From Blastocatellia bacterium (GTDB lineage Bacteria > Acidobacteriota > Blastocatellia > Chloracidobacteriales > Chloracidobacteriaceae), in NCBI GenBank assembly GCA_019695185.1, contig JAIBAN010000042.1, positions 1 through 64,000 on the forward strand: DNA of 64,000 bases, written 5' to 3'. The notes beneath the pieces were generated by a model. The model worked only from the letters and a program-made list of their open reading frames with translations, was not told the origin of the DNA and made no database searches. Shown in pieces: positions 7,608 to 16,368 of this stretch. Numbering within the stretch: position 1 is the first letter of the stretch; every line of letters begins with the position of its first letter. The position numbers and the translations under genes were made by a program.

Positions 7608-10403
7608 ATGAAAGCATGTTTGCATTCTGTCCTGGCACTCACCCTGTTGAGTGCCTCCACCTGCCCACCGGCTCTGGCCGGGCAGGCACCGGTACCGGCA
7701 CTCAAACCGGCAGCCGCAGCCGTCACGCTGCCCCAAGGGGTTCAGCGCATCACCAAAGTTGAAGGAATCACTGAATATCGGCTCGAGAACGGGCTGAAAG
7801 TGTTGCTTTTCCCAGACCAGTCAAAAGCCACCATCACGGTTAATATCACCTACCTCGTGGGTTCCCGAAATGAAGGGTATGGCGAAACCGGCATGGCCCA
7901 CCTCCTGGAACACATGGTTTTCAAGGGAACCCCCAATCATCCCAACATTCCCCAGGAATTGACCGAACACGGAGCCCGCCCCAACGGCACCACCAATGAC
8001 GACCGGACCAATTACTTTGAAACCTTCCAGCCCTCGGAAGAAAATCTGAAATGGGCACTGGACCTGGAAGCAGACCGGATGGTCAACAGTTTTATTGCCA
8101 AAAAAGACCTTGATTCCGAAATGACCGTGGTCCGGAATGAATTTGAACGGGGTGAAAACAGCCCCAACCGGATTTTGAACGAACGGATTGCCTCAACGGC
8201 TTTCCTCTGGCACAACTACGGAAAATCCACCATCGGGGCCAAATCGGATTTGGAAAATGTGCCGATTGAGCGGCTTCAGGCGTTTTACAAAACCTATTAC
8301 CAGCCGGATAACGCCGTGTTGCTGGTCACCGGCAAGATTGACGAAGCCAAAACGCTGGAACTCATCAAGGAAAAATTCGGCAAAATCCCCCGCCCGTCCC
8401 GCAAATTGATACCGACCTACACGCTCGACCCGGTACAGGACGGAGAACGGGTGGTAACCTTGCGCCGGGCCGGTGATATTCAGCTTGCAGCCACGGCGTA
8501 TCACATGCCGGCGGCGGCTCATCCGGATGCGGTGGCGCTCCAGGTGCTGGCCGGCGTGCTCAGTGACGAACCCACCGGACGGCTTTATAAAAACCTGGTT
8601 GAAACCAAACTGGCGACGTCTGTGGACGGCGGAGGAAGAGGCCAACGGGAACCCGGTTTACTGTCCTTCGAAGTCGAACTGGCCAAAAACCAATCCCTTG
8701 ACAAGGCCCGTGAGATTTTAATCAAAACAGTGGAACAGGAAATCATCACCCAGCCGCCGACCCAGGCGGAAATTGACCGCGTAAAAAAGGGCCGGGTGGC
8801 CGGATTTGACATCTTTTTCAATTCATCCGACCAGGTGGGACTTGCCCTGAGCGAATTCATTGCCCTGGGCGACTGGCGCATGATGTTTCTGCTGCGTGAC
8901 CGGATGAAAAAGGTAACCGTCGAGGATGTGCAACGGGTCGCCAAAACCTATCTGGTCCCTTCAAATCGAACGTTGGGCCTCTTCATTCCGGAAGAAAAAC
9001 CGGTGCGGGCGGAAATTCCCGTTTCCCCGGATGTGACCGCCCAGCTCAATGGCTACACTGACACCCAAACTGTGGCCAGCGGCGAGGAATTTGACCCCAC
9101 CCCGGAAAACATCGAAGCCCGGACCCTGCGCATGGTTGCGGCCAATGGTTTTCAGATTGTTTTGCTGCCCAAGAAAACCCGTGGAAACCGGGTCAATGCC
9201 ACCTTCTCGCTCCGGTTTGGCAATGAAAAGGCTCTGACCAACCGGGACGAAGCCGGGAATCTGGCGGGAGCAATGCTCATGATGGGAACCGCCAAACACA
9301 ACCGCCAGCAACTCAAAGAGGAAATGGACCGCCTGAAAGCCCTTGGGTTTGCCTTCGGCTCTTCAACCCAGGCCGGGGGATTCGTGGAAACCACCAGGGA
9401 AAATCTGGCGGAAGTATTGAAACTGATGGCCGAGGTGTTACAGCAGCCGGCCTTCCCTGAAGCCGAGTTTGAAAAACTCAAACTGGAACAGGCCACCGGG
9501 ATTGAATCCCGCAAGGGTGAACCCCAGGCCATTGTTTTCCGGGAATTTTCCCGGTACCAAAATGCTTTTCCCAAAGGTCACGTCTTTTATTCCCCAACGG
9601 TTGAGGAACAACTGGAGGCGCTCAAAGGCGTCACCCTCGACGAAGTGAAAAAGTTTTACCGTGATTTTTACGGTGCGTCCAACGGAGAACTGGTCGTCGT
9701 GGGTGATTTTGAACCGAAGGAAGTTGAGTCCCTCGCCAAAGAACTGTTTGGCTCCTGGAAAAGCCCGGTTCCGTATGAACGGATTGCCAATCCGTTTCGG
9801 GAAGTCGCCCCGCTGGTCAAATCCTTTGAAACCCCGGACAAGGCCAACGCGGTGGTGACCGCTGGCATGCTGCTCAACCTGAAAGACGAAGACCCGGATT
9901 ATCCGGCCCTGGTGTTGGGGAATTACATGCTCGGCGGGGGGTTTCTCAATTCCCGGCTGGCTGTTCGCATCCGCCAAAAGGAAGGGTTGAGCTACACGGT
10001 CAATTCCTCGTTGACAGCCGGCTCCCAGGACAACCGAGGCAGTTTCCGGGCTTTTGCCATCTGTGCTCCGCAAAATGCCGAGCGGGTGGAAAAAGCCATG
10101 AAAGAGGAACTGGACCGGATGCTCAAAGACGGTTTTACCGCCGAGGAAGTCGAAGCCGCCAAAACCGGCTATCTGCAATCCCGCAAAGTGTCACGCGCAC
10201 AGGACCGGGAATTGGCCACCAAACTGGCCTCGTTCCAAACCCTGAAACGGACGTTGCGCTGGGACGCGGCACTCGAAGCCAAAATTGCCGAACTCAAACC
10301 GGAACAGATTGTGGCCGCCATGCGCAAACATATTGACCCGGCCAAGCTGATCATTTTCAAGGCCGGTGATTTTGCCAAGGCAAACGCCACGGCCACCAAA
10401 TAA
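7608..10403 (+). CDS. Secreted M16-family zinc metallopeptidase (two-domain pitrilysin type)
   Basis: A 931-residue protein with a signal peptide (residues 1-25, ending near ALAG). The N-terminal M16 half carries the inverted zinc motif HLLEH at 98-102 and the distal acidic ligand in NEFERGE near 178. The C-terminal half (about 500-931) repeats the fold without HxxEH and contains the R/Y-type substrate loop (LNSRLAVRIRQKEGLSYTVN), as in the two-chain M16B processing-peptidase arrangement fused in one polypeptide. It probably degrades peptides in the periplasm. AGAAAGG precedes the ATG. A strong terminator follows, so it is likely monocistronic. Confidence 0.95.
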   Translation: MKACLHSVLALTLLSASTCPPALAGQAPVPALKPAAAAVTLPQGVQRITKVEGITEYRLENGLKVLLFPDQSKATITVNITYLVGSRNEGYGETGMAHLLEHMVFKGTPNHPNIPQELTEHGARPNGTTNDDRTNYFETFQPSEENLKWALDLEADRMVNSFIAKKDLDSEMTVVRNEFERGENSPNRILNERIASTAFLWHNYGKSTIGAKSDLENVPIERLQAFYKTYYQPDNAVLLVTGKIDEAKTLELIKEKFGKIPRPSRKLIPTYTLDPVQDGERVVTLRRAGDIQLAATAYHMPAAAHPDAVALQVLAGVLSDEPTGRLYKNLVETKLATSVDGGGRGQREPGLLSFEVELAKNQSLDKAREILIKTVEQEIITQPPTQAEIDRVKKGRVAGFDIFFNSSDQVGLALSEFIALGDWRMMFLLRDRMKKVTVEDVQRVAKTYLVPSNRTLGLFIPEEKPVRAEIPVSPDVTAQLNGYTDTQTVASGEEFDPTPENIEARTLRMVAANGFQIVLLPKKTRGNRVNATFSLRFGNEKALTNRDEAGNLAGAMLMMGTAKHNRQQLKEEMDRLKALGFAFGSSTQAGGFVETTRENLAEVLKLMAEVLQQPAFPEAEFEKLKLEQATGIESRKGEPQAIVFREFSRYQNAFPKGHVFYSPTVEEQLEALKGVTLDEVKKFYRDFYGASNGELVVVGDFEPKEVESLAKELFGSWKSPVPYERIANPFREVAPLVKSFETPDKANAVVTAGMLLNLKDEDPDYPALVLGNYMLGGGFLNSRLAVRIRQKEGLSYTVNSSLTAGSQDNRGSFRAFAICAPQNAERVEKAMKEELDRMLKDGFTAEEVEAAKTGYLQSRKVSRAQDRELATKLASFQTLKRTLRWDAALEAKIAELKPEQIVAAMRKHIDPAKLIIFKAGDFAKANATATK

Positions 10404-10426
10404 CCGCGCAGCCAGCGGGTTAAACC

Positions 10427-10464
10427 AAAAGCCACCTGAAAGGTAACCATTCAGGTGGCTTTTA
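10427..10464. terminator. Bidirectional rho-independent terminator
   Basis: Fourteen-base perfect arms (AAAAGCCACCTGAA and complement) around a nine-base loop, with an A-run on one side and a T-run on the other. It lies between the convergent M16 gene and the secreted-protein gene. Confidence 0.85.
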
Positions 10465-10514
10465 TTTTAGCAACCGGCCCGGTCAACCGCCGGTCCAATC
10501 ACCTGAGAGACGGT

Positions 10515-11084
10515 TTAGGAACCAGCCACAATCCGTTTGGCAGTTCCCGTGGCGGCATCGGAAAAGAGGGCTTTGCCGGTTGCGTCAAATACTTCGACTT
10601 TTATGTCCTGATTCAAGGCATCGGTTTTTTCATCCAGTTTCAGCGTGATGGTGAGTTTATAGGTACCGAAAAAGGAAAAATCGGCGGGGCTGTTGACGAG
10701 CGCACCGGTCACTGTCACGACATAGGTGCCAGTCCCGGTTTTTTTCCAGGCCCCGTAGGAAGGTGTTGCAAGCGGAGGTTCAAAATCAAGTGTGGAATTG
10801 GTGGTGCAGGTGCCGTCGGCGTGAAATGCTTCGAGGAAAACATATTTGCTGCCGTCGGAACGGGTACCGGTGCCGATAAATGAACCGACCAGAGCGTCGG
10901 TTTTGTTTTTGGCCTGTGGCAGGGTGTCCGCCGCAGGCGGCACCTGCCGGGTTTCCGGTTCCTGTCCCCAATCGGCTGGGCCGGAAGCCAGGTCGCTGCC
11001 ACTGACGCCAAGCGGGCTCAGGCAAAGCGCCAGGGTCAGCAGGCCGGTGGCCAATAAGGTCTTGCGATACGTGTTTGTTTTCAT
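10515..11084 (-). CDS. Secreted hypothetical protein
   Basis: A 189-residue protein from the ATG at 11084, chosen because AAGGAG lies 9 bases upstream and a signal peptide (TLLATGLLTLALCLSPLGVS) follows directly; a longer upstream frame has no such features. The mature part has a low-complexity start, then repeated short beta segments (FIGTGTRSDGSKYVFLEAFH, TGTYVVTVTGAL) ending in TGTAKRIVAGS. The pattern resembles a small lipocalin-like or beta-sandwich secreted protein, but I do not recognise a family. It is divergent from the winged-helix TPR regulator and could be its target. Confidence 0.7.
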   Translation of the reverse strand: MKTNTYRKTLLATGLLTLALCLSPLGVSGSDLASGPADWGQEPETRQVPPAADTLPQAKNKTDALVGSFIGTGTRSDGSKYVFLEAFHADGTCTTNSTLDFEPPLATPSYGAWKKTGTGTYVVTVTGALVNSPADFSFFGTYKLTITLKLDEKTDALNQDIKVEVFDATGKALFSDAATGTAKRIVAGS

Positions 11085-11206
11085 GTGGTAAACTCCTTTG
11101 TCAAATGCGGATGGGATTGCAGCTCCCGAATGTGAGCCACATCCTGCACCGGGCACCGGGGAAAAGTCCTCAAACGGCTCCTCAAAAATTCTCAAAAACT
11201 CTCAGA

Positions 11207-13021
11207 ATGCCAAACCACCACTCTCTTATTCAGGGTTATGAATTCGGTGCTTTTCACCTCAATCTGGGCAAACGCAGCTTGCAGCGGGACGGGGTTGAGA
11301 TTCCCCTCTTTGCCAAAGTCTTTGACGTGTTGGTGGTCCTGCTGCAAAACCGGGAACGGACGGTCGGAAAAGAGGAGTTGATGCAGGCCGTCTGGCCCGA
11401 CAGTTTCGTGGAGGAAAGCAACCTCTCGCAAAATATCTTTGTCCTGCGCAAAACCCTGGGGGAAGACCCGCCGAACCATCGCTTTATTGTGACCGTTCCC
11501 CGGCGGGGCTATCGGTTTGTAGCGGCAGTGCGCGAACTCACCGCCCCCCGTTCAAAGGAAAAAAATCCACCCCCGCCTGCCCTGCCGACGGAAACCATGG
11601 CTCCGCAACCAATTCGCTCCCTGGCCGTGCTCCCGTTTGGCGTCTTGGGGCCGGTCCTGGCTGGGAGCGATGATGAATATCTCGGCGTCGGGCTGGCCGA
11701 TGCCCTGATTACCCGGCTCACGACCCTGCGGCGAATCTGGGTTCGTCCCACCGGGGCGGTCCTGCGTTATGCCAGGGCAGAGGTGGAAGTGCTGGCAGCC
11801 GGGCGGGCCTTGGGGGTGGATGTCCTGCTCAACGGGTATTTGCAGAAAGCTCCGCACCGGCTCCGGTTGACGGTTCAACTGGTGGAGGTGGCGAGCGAAA
11901 CCACCCTCTGGGCGGAAAAATTCGATGTCGCATGGACGGATATTTTTTCTTTGCAGGACATGATTTCCGAGCAAGTCACCCGTGCCTTGCTGGTCAAATT
12001 GGAAGAAGTGGAGCGGGAACGGCTCATGCGGCGGGCCACGGAAAACCTGGAAGCCTATCAGCTCTACCTCAAGGGCCGGTTTCTGACCGCCCGCTGGACC
12101 GCCGATTCGCTTGGCAAAGGCTTTGAATGCTTCCGCCAGGCTCTCGCCCTGGACCCTGGTTTTGCCCAAGCCTACGCCGGGTTGTCTGAAGCCTACTTTC
12201 ATGCTGCGACCTTTTACCTCTCCCCTGAAGCAGCCCTGCCTGCCATGAAGGAAGCTGCAACCCTGGCCCTGGCCCTGGATGACTCTCTGGCCGAAGCCCA
12301 TACCATGCTGGCTGCCGCCCGGATGAACCTGGATTGGGATTGGTCCGGAGCCCTCATTTCGTTCCGGCAGGCCATCCGGCTGAATCCCGGTTTGGCCGTG
12401 GCGCACCAATGGTACGGCTGGTTTTGCATGGTGCAGGGACGACATGCGGAATCAATCCATGAATTGGGGCAGGCCCTCCTGCTTGACCCGCTCTCGCTTT
12501 CGGTCAATTTCTTTCTTGGGTCGGCTTATTATTTTGCTCGCCGGTACCAGGAAGCCGCCGCGCAGTTCCGCACAGTGGTGGAACTGGATGCCAATTACTG
12601 GCCGGCCCATTGGGTAACGGGCGCTTCCTTTTTGGACCCGGCTGCAGCACCTGAAGCTCTGGCATCCTTGCAGCGAGCCATGCAACTGACGGATTCGCCC
12701 CTGATGGCAGCCGGGCTGGGACGCCTGTATGCCATCACTGGCAATCGCCCTGCCGCTGAAGAACATCTGGCTGCACTGTTGCACCTTTCAACCGAACGGT
12801 TTGTCTCGTTTTACTATTTCGCCATGATTTATCTGGAATTGAACGACCATGACCAGGCGTTTGCCTGCCTGGACCGGGCCTGCCGGGACCGGGACGAAAA
12901 TATTCCCCTGCTGGGCGTGGACCCCCGGTTTGACCGACTGCGCGATGATTCCCGCTTTCGCGCCCTGCTGAAACAAATCGGGCTGCCGCAACTCCATCCG
13001 GATGCAGGTGTCAAACAGTGA
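11207..13021 (+). CDS. OmpR-type winged-helix TPR regulator (CadC-like)
   Basis: A 604-residue protein starting at the ATG before PNHHSLIQGYEFG. Residues 10-105 form a Trans_reg_C winged helix (KVFDVLVVLLQNRERTVGKE, ending RFIVTVPRRGYRFVAAV). A linker follows, then a FlgO/TolB-N-like domain (SLAVLPFGVLGP, DDEYLGVGLADALITRLTTL) and a C-terminal stack of TPRs (ALALDPGFAQAYAGLSEAYF and others). No membrane span is evident, unlike CadC. Such proteins are numerous in Acidobacteriota and act as transcription regulators of largely unknown signals. The frame continues upstream, but the upstream residues are not domain-like. Confidence 0.9.
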   Translation: MPNHHSLIQGYEFGAFHLNLGKRSLQRDGVEIPLFAKVFDVLVVLLQNRERTVGKEELMQAVWPDSFVEESNLSQNIFVLRKTLGEDPPNHRFIVTVPRRGYRFVAAVRELTAPRSKEKNPPPPALPTETMAPQPIRSLAVLPFGVLGPVLAGSDDEYLGVGLADALITRLTTLRRIWVRPTGAVLRYARAEVEVLAAGRALGVDVLLNGYLQKAPHRLRLTVQLVEVASETTLWAEKFDVAWTDIFSLQDMISEQVTRALLVKLEEVERERLMRRATENLEAYQLYLKGRFLTARWTADSLGKGFECFRQALALDPGFAQAYAGLSEAYFHAATFYLSPEAALPAMKEAATLALALDDSLAEAHTMLAAARMNLDWDWSGALISFRQAIRLNPGLAVAHQWYGWFCMVQGRHAESIHELGQALLLDPLSLSVNFFLGSAYYFARRYQEAAAQFRTVVELDANYWPAHWVTGASFLDPAAAPEALASLQRAMQLTDSPLMAAGLGRLYAITGNRPAAEEHLAALLHLSTERFVSFYYFAMIYLELNDHDQAFACLDRACRDRDENIPLLGVDPRFDRLRDDSRFRALLKQIGLPQLHPDAGVKQ

Positions 13022-13023
13022 CT

Positions 13024-13884
13024 ATGAAGAAAAATCTGTTTTCCCTGGTTGGGTTGACCGCTGCGGCACTCTTCGCCTTTGCAGCCAATTCCGTTTTATG
13101 CCGCCTTGCTCTGGGTGGAAGGACCATTGACGCCACCAGCTTTACCGCTTTCCGGCTGGGTTCGGGAGCCATTGCCCTCTGGCTGATGTGGCTGATACAT
13201 CCCCACCGGAAAGAGCACCACTTGAAACTGAATTGGTTGTCGGCGGTTTTGCTCTTTGCCTATGCCATTGCCTTTTCCTTTGCCTACCTGGGCCTCAGTG
13301 CCGGAACCGGGGCGTTGCTCCTGTTTGGTGCCGTGCAGGCCACCATGCTCGGTTGGGCCCTCCGGCTGGGGGAACGGCCTCACGTCCTGGAATGGCTGGG
13401 GTTGGTGATTGCCATTGCGGGTCTGGTGTATCTGGTTTTTCCGGGCCTGACGGCTCCTTCGCCGTTTCATTCCGGACTGATGGTCACGGCTGGAATTTCC
13501 TGGGGCTGGTATTCCCTGCGGGGCCGAGGTTCCCGCTTCCCCCTGGCGGATACCGCTTCCAATTTTCTGGGAACCGTTCCCCTGGCGCTGCTTGGAATGA
13601 TGACCTTGACGGCCACTCATTCCCTTTCACCCACAGGTGTTCTGGTGGCTGTCATGTCGGGGGCCGTGACCTCCGGTGTCGGCTACGTGATTTGGTATGC
13701 CGCCCTCAAACACCTCACCGCCACACAGGCGGCCACGGTTCAATTGGCGGTTCCCATTCTGGCGGCCTTCGGCGGGGTTGTGCTCCTGGCGGAGCCGGTC
13801 ACCCTGCGCCTGTTGGTGGCTTCGATATTGATTCTGGGGGGCGTGGGCGTGGCTTTGACAGGTCGGGCGCTTTTCAAAAAATAA
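13024..13884 (+). CDS. EamA/DMT-family membrane transporter
   Basis: A roughly 286-residue protein of ten hydrophobic segments arranged as two EamA repeats, with the second starting near FHSGLMVTAGISWGWYSLRG and ending in the conserved GGVVLLAEPVTLRLLVASIL helix. Members export or import small metabolites by proton-coupled exchange; the substrate is unknown. The start overlaps the end of the regulator gene. GTG at 13018 and ATG at 13024 are both possible, and the ATG gives the cleaner MKKN start. Co-transcription with the regulator is likely. Confidence 0.9.
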   Translation: MKKNLFSLVGLTAAALFAFAANSVLCRLALGGRTIDATSFTAFRLGSGAIALWLMWLIHPHRKEHHLKLNWLSAVLLFAYAIAFSFAYLGLSAGTGALLLFGAVQATMLGWALRLGERPHVLEWLGLVIAIAGLVYLVFPGLTAPSPFHSGLMVTAGISWGWYSLRGRGSRFPLADTASNFLGTVPLALLGMMTLTATHSLSPTGVLVAVMSGAVTSGVGYVIWYAALKHLTATQAATVQLAVPILAAFGGVVLLAEPVTLRLLVASILILGGVGVALTGRALFKK

Positions 13885-13981
13885 AATCCGCTCGCTTGGC
13901 TCTTGCCAAGTCGGTCAGTCCGGGAAACAATGCCCGTCGGACGGCAATTCCCCACTTCTGCACCAGCTCAATCCACTGCTT

Positions 13982-14584
13982 ATGACCGGCAAACCAGCCC
14001 GTTGGGAAATCACCAGGGAAAGCCTTTTTGCGCTTTTGGAGGCACTTGATTCCCATCCGGATAAAGCAGCGGAAAGATTTGAACTGCTGCGGATGAAACT
14101 GCTTCAGTTTTTTCAAACCCGTGGCTGTTTCAATTCCGAAGAACAGGTGGACCAGACCCTGGACCGGGTGGCCATCAAAATTCTGGCAGGCGAAGCGGTT
14201 TTGTCCGGTTCCGACGTGGACCGCTATGCTTTTGGAGTCGCCCGCTTTGTCTTTCTGGATTACCTGGACAAGGTCCGCCCCACCATTGAACTGGAGGAAG
14301 TGCAGGACCGCGAACCCCTGCTGGCAATTCCTTCAGAGGTTGAAACCAATGACCGCCACCAGCAGGAAGACCGGCGGTTTTCCTGTCTGGAAACCTGTCT
14401 GGCGGCTTTGAATGACGCAGACCGGAACCTGGTGCTCAAATACCACGATGCCGGGAAAGACAAGGACAACCGCAAACGACTGGCCGCAGCCTTGAACCTC
14501 ACACCCGGCACGCTGGCCACCAGAGTCTGCCGCATCCGCGACCGCCTGCACCAATGTGTCACCAATTGTATGAAACCTGCTTAA
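13982..14584 (+). CDS. Sigma-70-like factor, cassette A
   Basis: A 200-residue protein with a divergent region 2 (DQTLDRVAIKILAGEAV, VDRYAFGVARFVFLDYLDKV) and a region-4-like HTH (LVLKYHDAGKDKDNRKRLAA, LNLTPGTLATRVCRIRDRLH). It matches the gene at 53649-54260 throughout and belongs to a sigma-like family frequent in Acidobacteriota. The cognate membrane protein is encoded 37 bp downstream. The pair faces the CHAT-TPR/SUKH genes and may control them; that link is inferred from position only. Confidence 0.8.
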   Translation: MTGKPARWEITRESLFALLEALDSHPDKAAERFELLRMKLLQFFQTRGCFNSEEQVDQTLDRVAIKILAGEAVLSGSDVDRYAFGVARFVFLDYLDKVRPTIELEEVQDREPLLAIPSEVETNDRHQQEDRRFSCLETCLAALNDADRNLVLKYHDAGKDKDNRKRLAAALNLTPGTLATRVCRIRDRLHQCVTNCMKPA

Positions 14585-14621
14585 CCGCTTGTAAGCTTTT
14601 GCCTGTTTTTGCCATACCGTT

Positions 14622-15662
14622 ATGAAACCCCTGCCCAACCCATTACAGGAAAACCACCGCCATATGATGGTCCGGTATTTATTAGGACAAACTTCCGAAG
14701 TGGAGCGTGAAGCAGTTGAGGCTCGTTTTTTCGAGGATGACGATTTTTTCGGGGAATTGAAGGCAGTTGAAGATGAGTTGATTGATGCTTTTTTAGCCAA
14801 CCAACTGCCCGCCGAACAGCGGGAACAGTTTGAACGGGAATATTTACGGTTGCCCGAACGAAGGCAAAAGGTGGAACTCCACCGGGCCTTACACCGCCGG
14901 TCTTCCGAAGACAGGTCGGCAAAAACGGATTTGATTTCCCCACCCGACCCAGCCCCAACTCCGGTTGGACCAGCTTCTGTGGTTTCCCTGGAACACCACC
15001 GTGATACCCGGCGATTGGTGACACCTGTCCGACGCATGGCCTGGGCAGCGGCAGTGGCCGCCATCCTGCTCGGTGGCGGATGGGTTTTCTCGGTGATTCA
15101 ATCATTCCGCAATGAAATTGAAAGCCTGAAATCCGGTCGGGCCGAACTGGAACAAAAAAACCGCGCCAGTCAAACGCAACTGGCACAGGAACAGAAACGA
15201 AGCGAAGCATTGGCCCAGGAGGCCGCTGCCGAACACGACCGGGCCAACCGGTTGGAGGCCCAATTGACGCAGGGGCAAAACGGGCTATCGCCCTCCATCG
15301 GAAAGCCCGCTGTGGTTCCGGAAGTGTTGTCCTGCCTGTTGTTCCCTACGCTGACCAGAGGCGGAGGAATCAAACCACTCCATGTGACACCAACAGCCCA
15401 AACTCTTCAGGTCAAGCTGGTCCTGCAACCGGCACCTTCTGACCAAACCCTGGACGCCACCCTTCGGACTGTTGAAGGCGAAGAGGTGTGGCACCAGAAG
15501 GGCTTGCCCGTCAGGCAGGAAAAAGGAAGTTCAATGCTTTCTTTCAGCCTTCATGTCACAACCGTCCCCGCCGGGGATTATGTGATTGAACTGGCCCGCA
15601 AACTTCAGGATAACTCAAGTGAAACAGTGCTCACCTATAGCCTTTCCCTTCGTAGGCCATGA
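14622..15662 (+). CDS. Membrane anti-sigma-like protein, cassette A
   Basis: A 346-residue protein with an N-terminal cytosolic segment (MVRYLLGQTSEVEREAVEAR, then DELIDAFLANQLPAEQREQF) typical of the anti-sigma partners of this family, and no zinc ligands. One membrane segment lies near 130-150 (AAAVAAILLGGGWVFSVI), followed by a coiled coil (RNEIESLKSGRAELEQKNRA and on). An outward beta-rich domain (LQVKLVLQPAPSDQTLDATL, AGDYVIELARKL) ends the protein. The whole layout is repeated in 54312-55292. It likely sequesters the sigma-like protein until an envelope signal releases it. MKPLP at 14622 is taken as start; ATG at 14664 is an alternative. Confidence 0.75.
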   Translation: MKPLPNPLQENHRHMMVRYLLGQTSEVEREAVEARFFEDDDFFGELKAVEDELIDAFLANQLPAEQREQFEREYLRLPERRQKVELHRALHRRSSEDRSAKTDLISPPDPAPTPVGPASVVSLEHHRDTRRLVTPVRRMAWAAAVAAILLGGGWVFSVIQSFRNEIESLKSGRAELEQKNRASQTQLAQEQKRSEALAQEAAAEHDRANRLEAQLTQGQNGLSPSIGKPAVVPEVLSCLLFPTLTRGGGIKPLHVTPTAQTLQVKLVLQPAPSDQTLDATLRTVEGEEVWHQKGLPVRQEKGSSMLSFSLHVTTVPAGDYVIELARKLQDNSSETVLTYSLSLRRP

Positions 15663-15718
15663 AACCACCAAACCCTGTCAACGGTGAAATTCGGGTCACC
15701 CTTTAATCCTAACATCCT

Positions 15719-16312
15719 TTAGTATGTTTCATGTGAGTGCCGCACTGCAGCTTCCAACAAATCCACGAAGGTGGGCCGGTCAGCTTCGCCCACCGAACGT
15801 TCCCGGTCCACTTTCTGAAGGGCATCTGCCACTTCAAGCTCGTGGTCGAGCAATAGAATCGGCCATTCATTCCCTTCCCGTGGTTGCCGCGCGTCAAAAC
15901 AAGCCCAGGCCCCTTCATCCTCCACCCAGCCAAAAGGTATGATACCGAGCGGGATTGCCTCATCCGAACAACCCTGGTCGAAGATTGCATCTTCAAGCGG
16001 TCCAAACGGGTTGTTGGAAGGTGTGCCCGGCAGAGCAATTCCTGCCACTTGCAAACCGTCCAAAGAAAAAAAGCGACGGTGCCATTCCTTAAAAGAAGGA
16101 GGGAGTTGACAACCGATTCGCTGTTCCAACGGGTCGTAGTCGGCCAGTTCCAGCGTCCCCGGTACCAGCTTCCAGGCAACCCAGTTTTCTTCATTCGGCG
16201 GACCAACCAACATGTCCTGTGGAAGACCTTCCATAAATGGGACGGCCATGATGTCCTCGTTTTCGATTTGGAAAACTTCAAAGTATGCAGTGACAAGTTT
16301 TTCGATGTCCAT
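15719..16312 (-). CDS. SUKH/SMI1-KNR4 family protein
   Basis: A 197-residue acidic protein with the SUKH core: EQRIGCQLPPSFKEWHRRFF, GLQVAGIALPGT, GIIPFGWVEDEGAWACFDAR and the C-terminal FVDLLEAAVRHS helix. SUKH proteins often neutralise secreted toxins or serve as adaptors in contact-dependent conflict systems. No polymorphic toxin is seen nearby. Its only same-strand neighbour, 56 bp upstream, is the CHAT-TPR protease gene, so a role tied to that protein is plausible. The frame overlaps another open frame of similar extent on the same strand; this one was chosen because its protein has the family motifs. Confidence 0.8.
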   Translation of the reverse strand: MDIEKLVTAYFEVFQIENEDIMAVPFMEGLPQDMLVGPPNEENWVAWKLVPGTLELADYDPLEQRIGCQLPPSFKEWHRRFFSLDGLQVAGIALPGTPSNNPFGPLEDAIFDQGCSDEAIPLGIIPFGWVEDEGAWACFDARQPREGNEWPILLLDHELEVADALQKVDRERSVGEADRPTFVDLLEAAVRHSHETY

Positions 16313-16368
16313 TTTTCATTCACCTTACTTTTCGATTCTCAACCCTGAACCTTGAACCCTGAACCCAC

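Noticed and set aside
15709-16323. Alternative minus-strand frame over the SUKH gene
   Set aside because: Its protein is rich in Trp, Arg and Ser with no family pattern, whereas the other frame has clear SUKH motifs.
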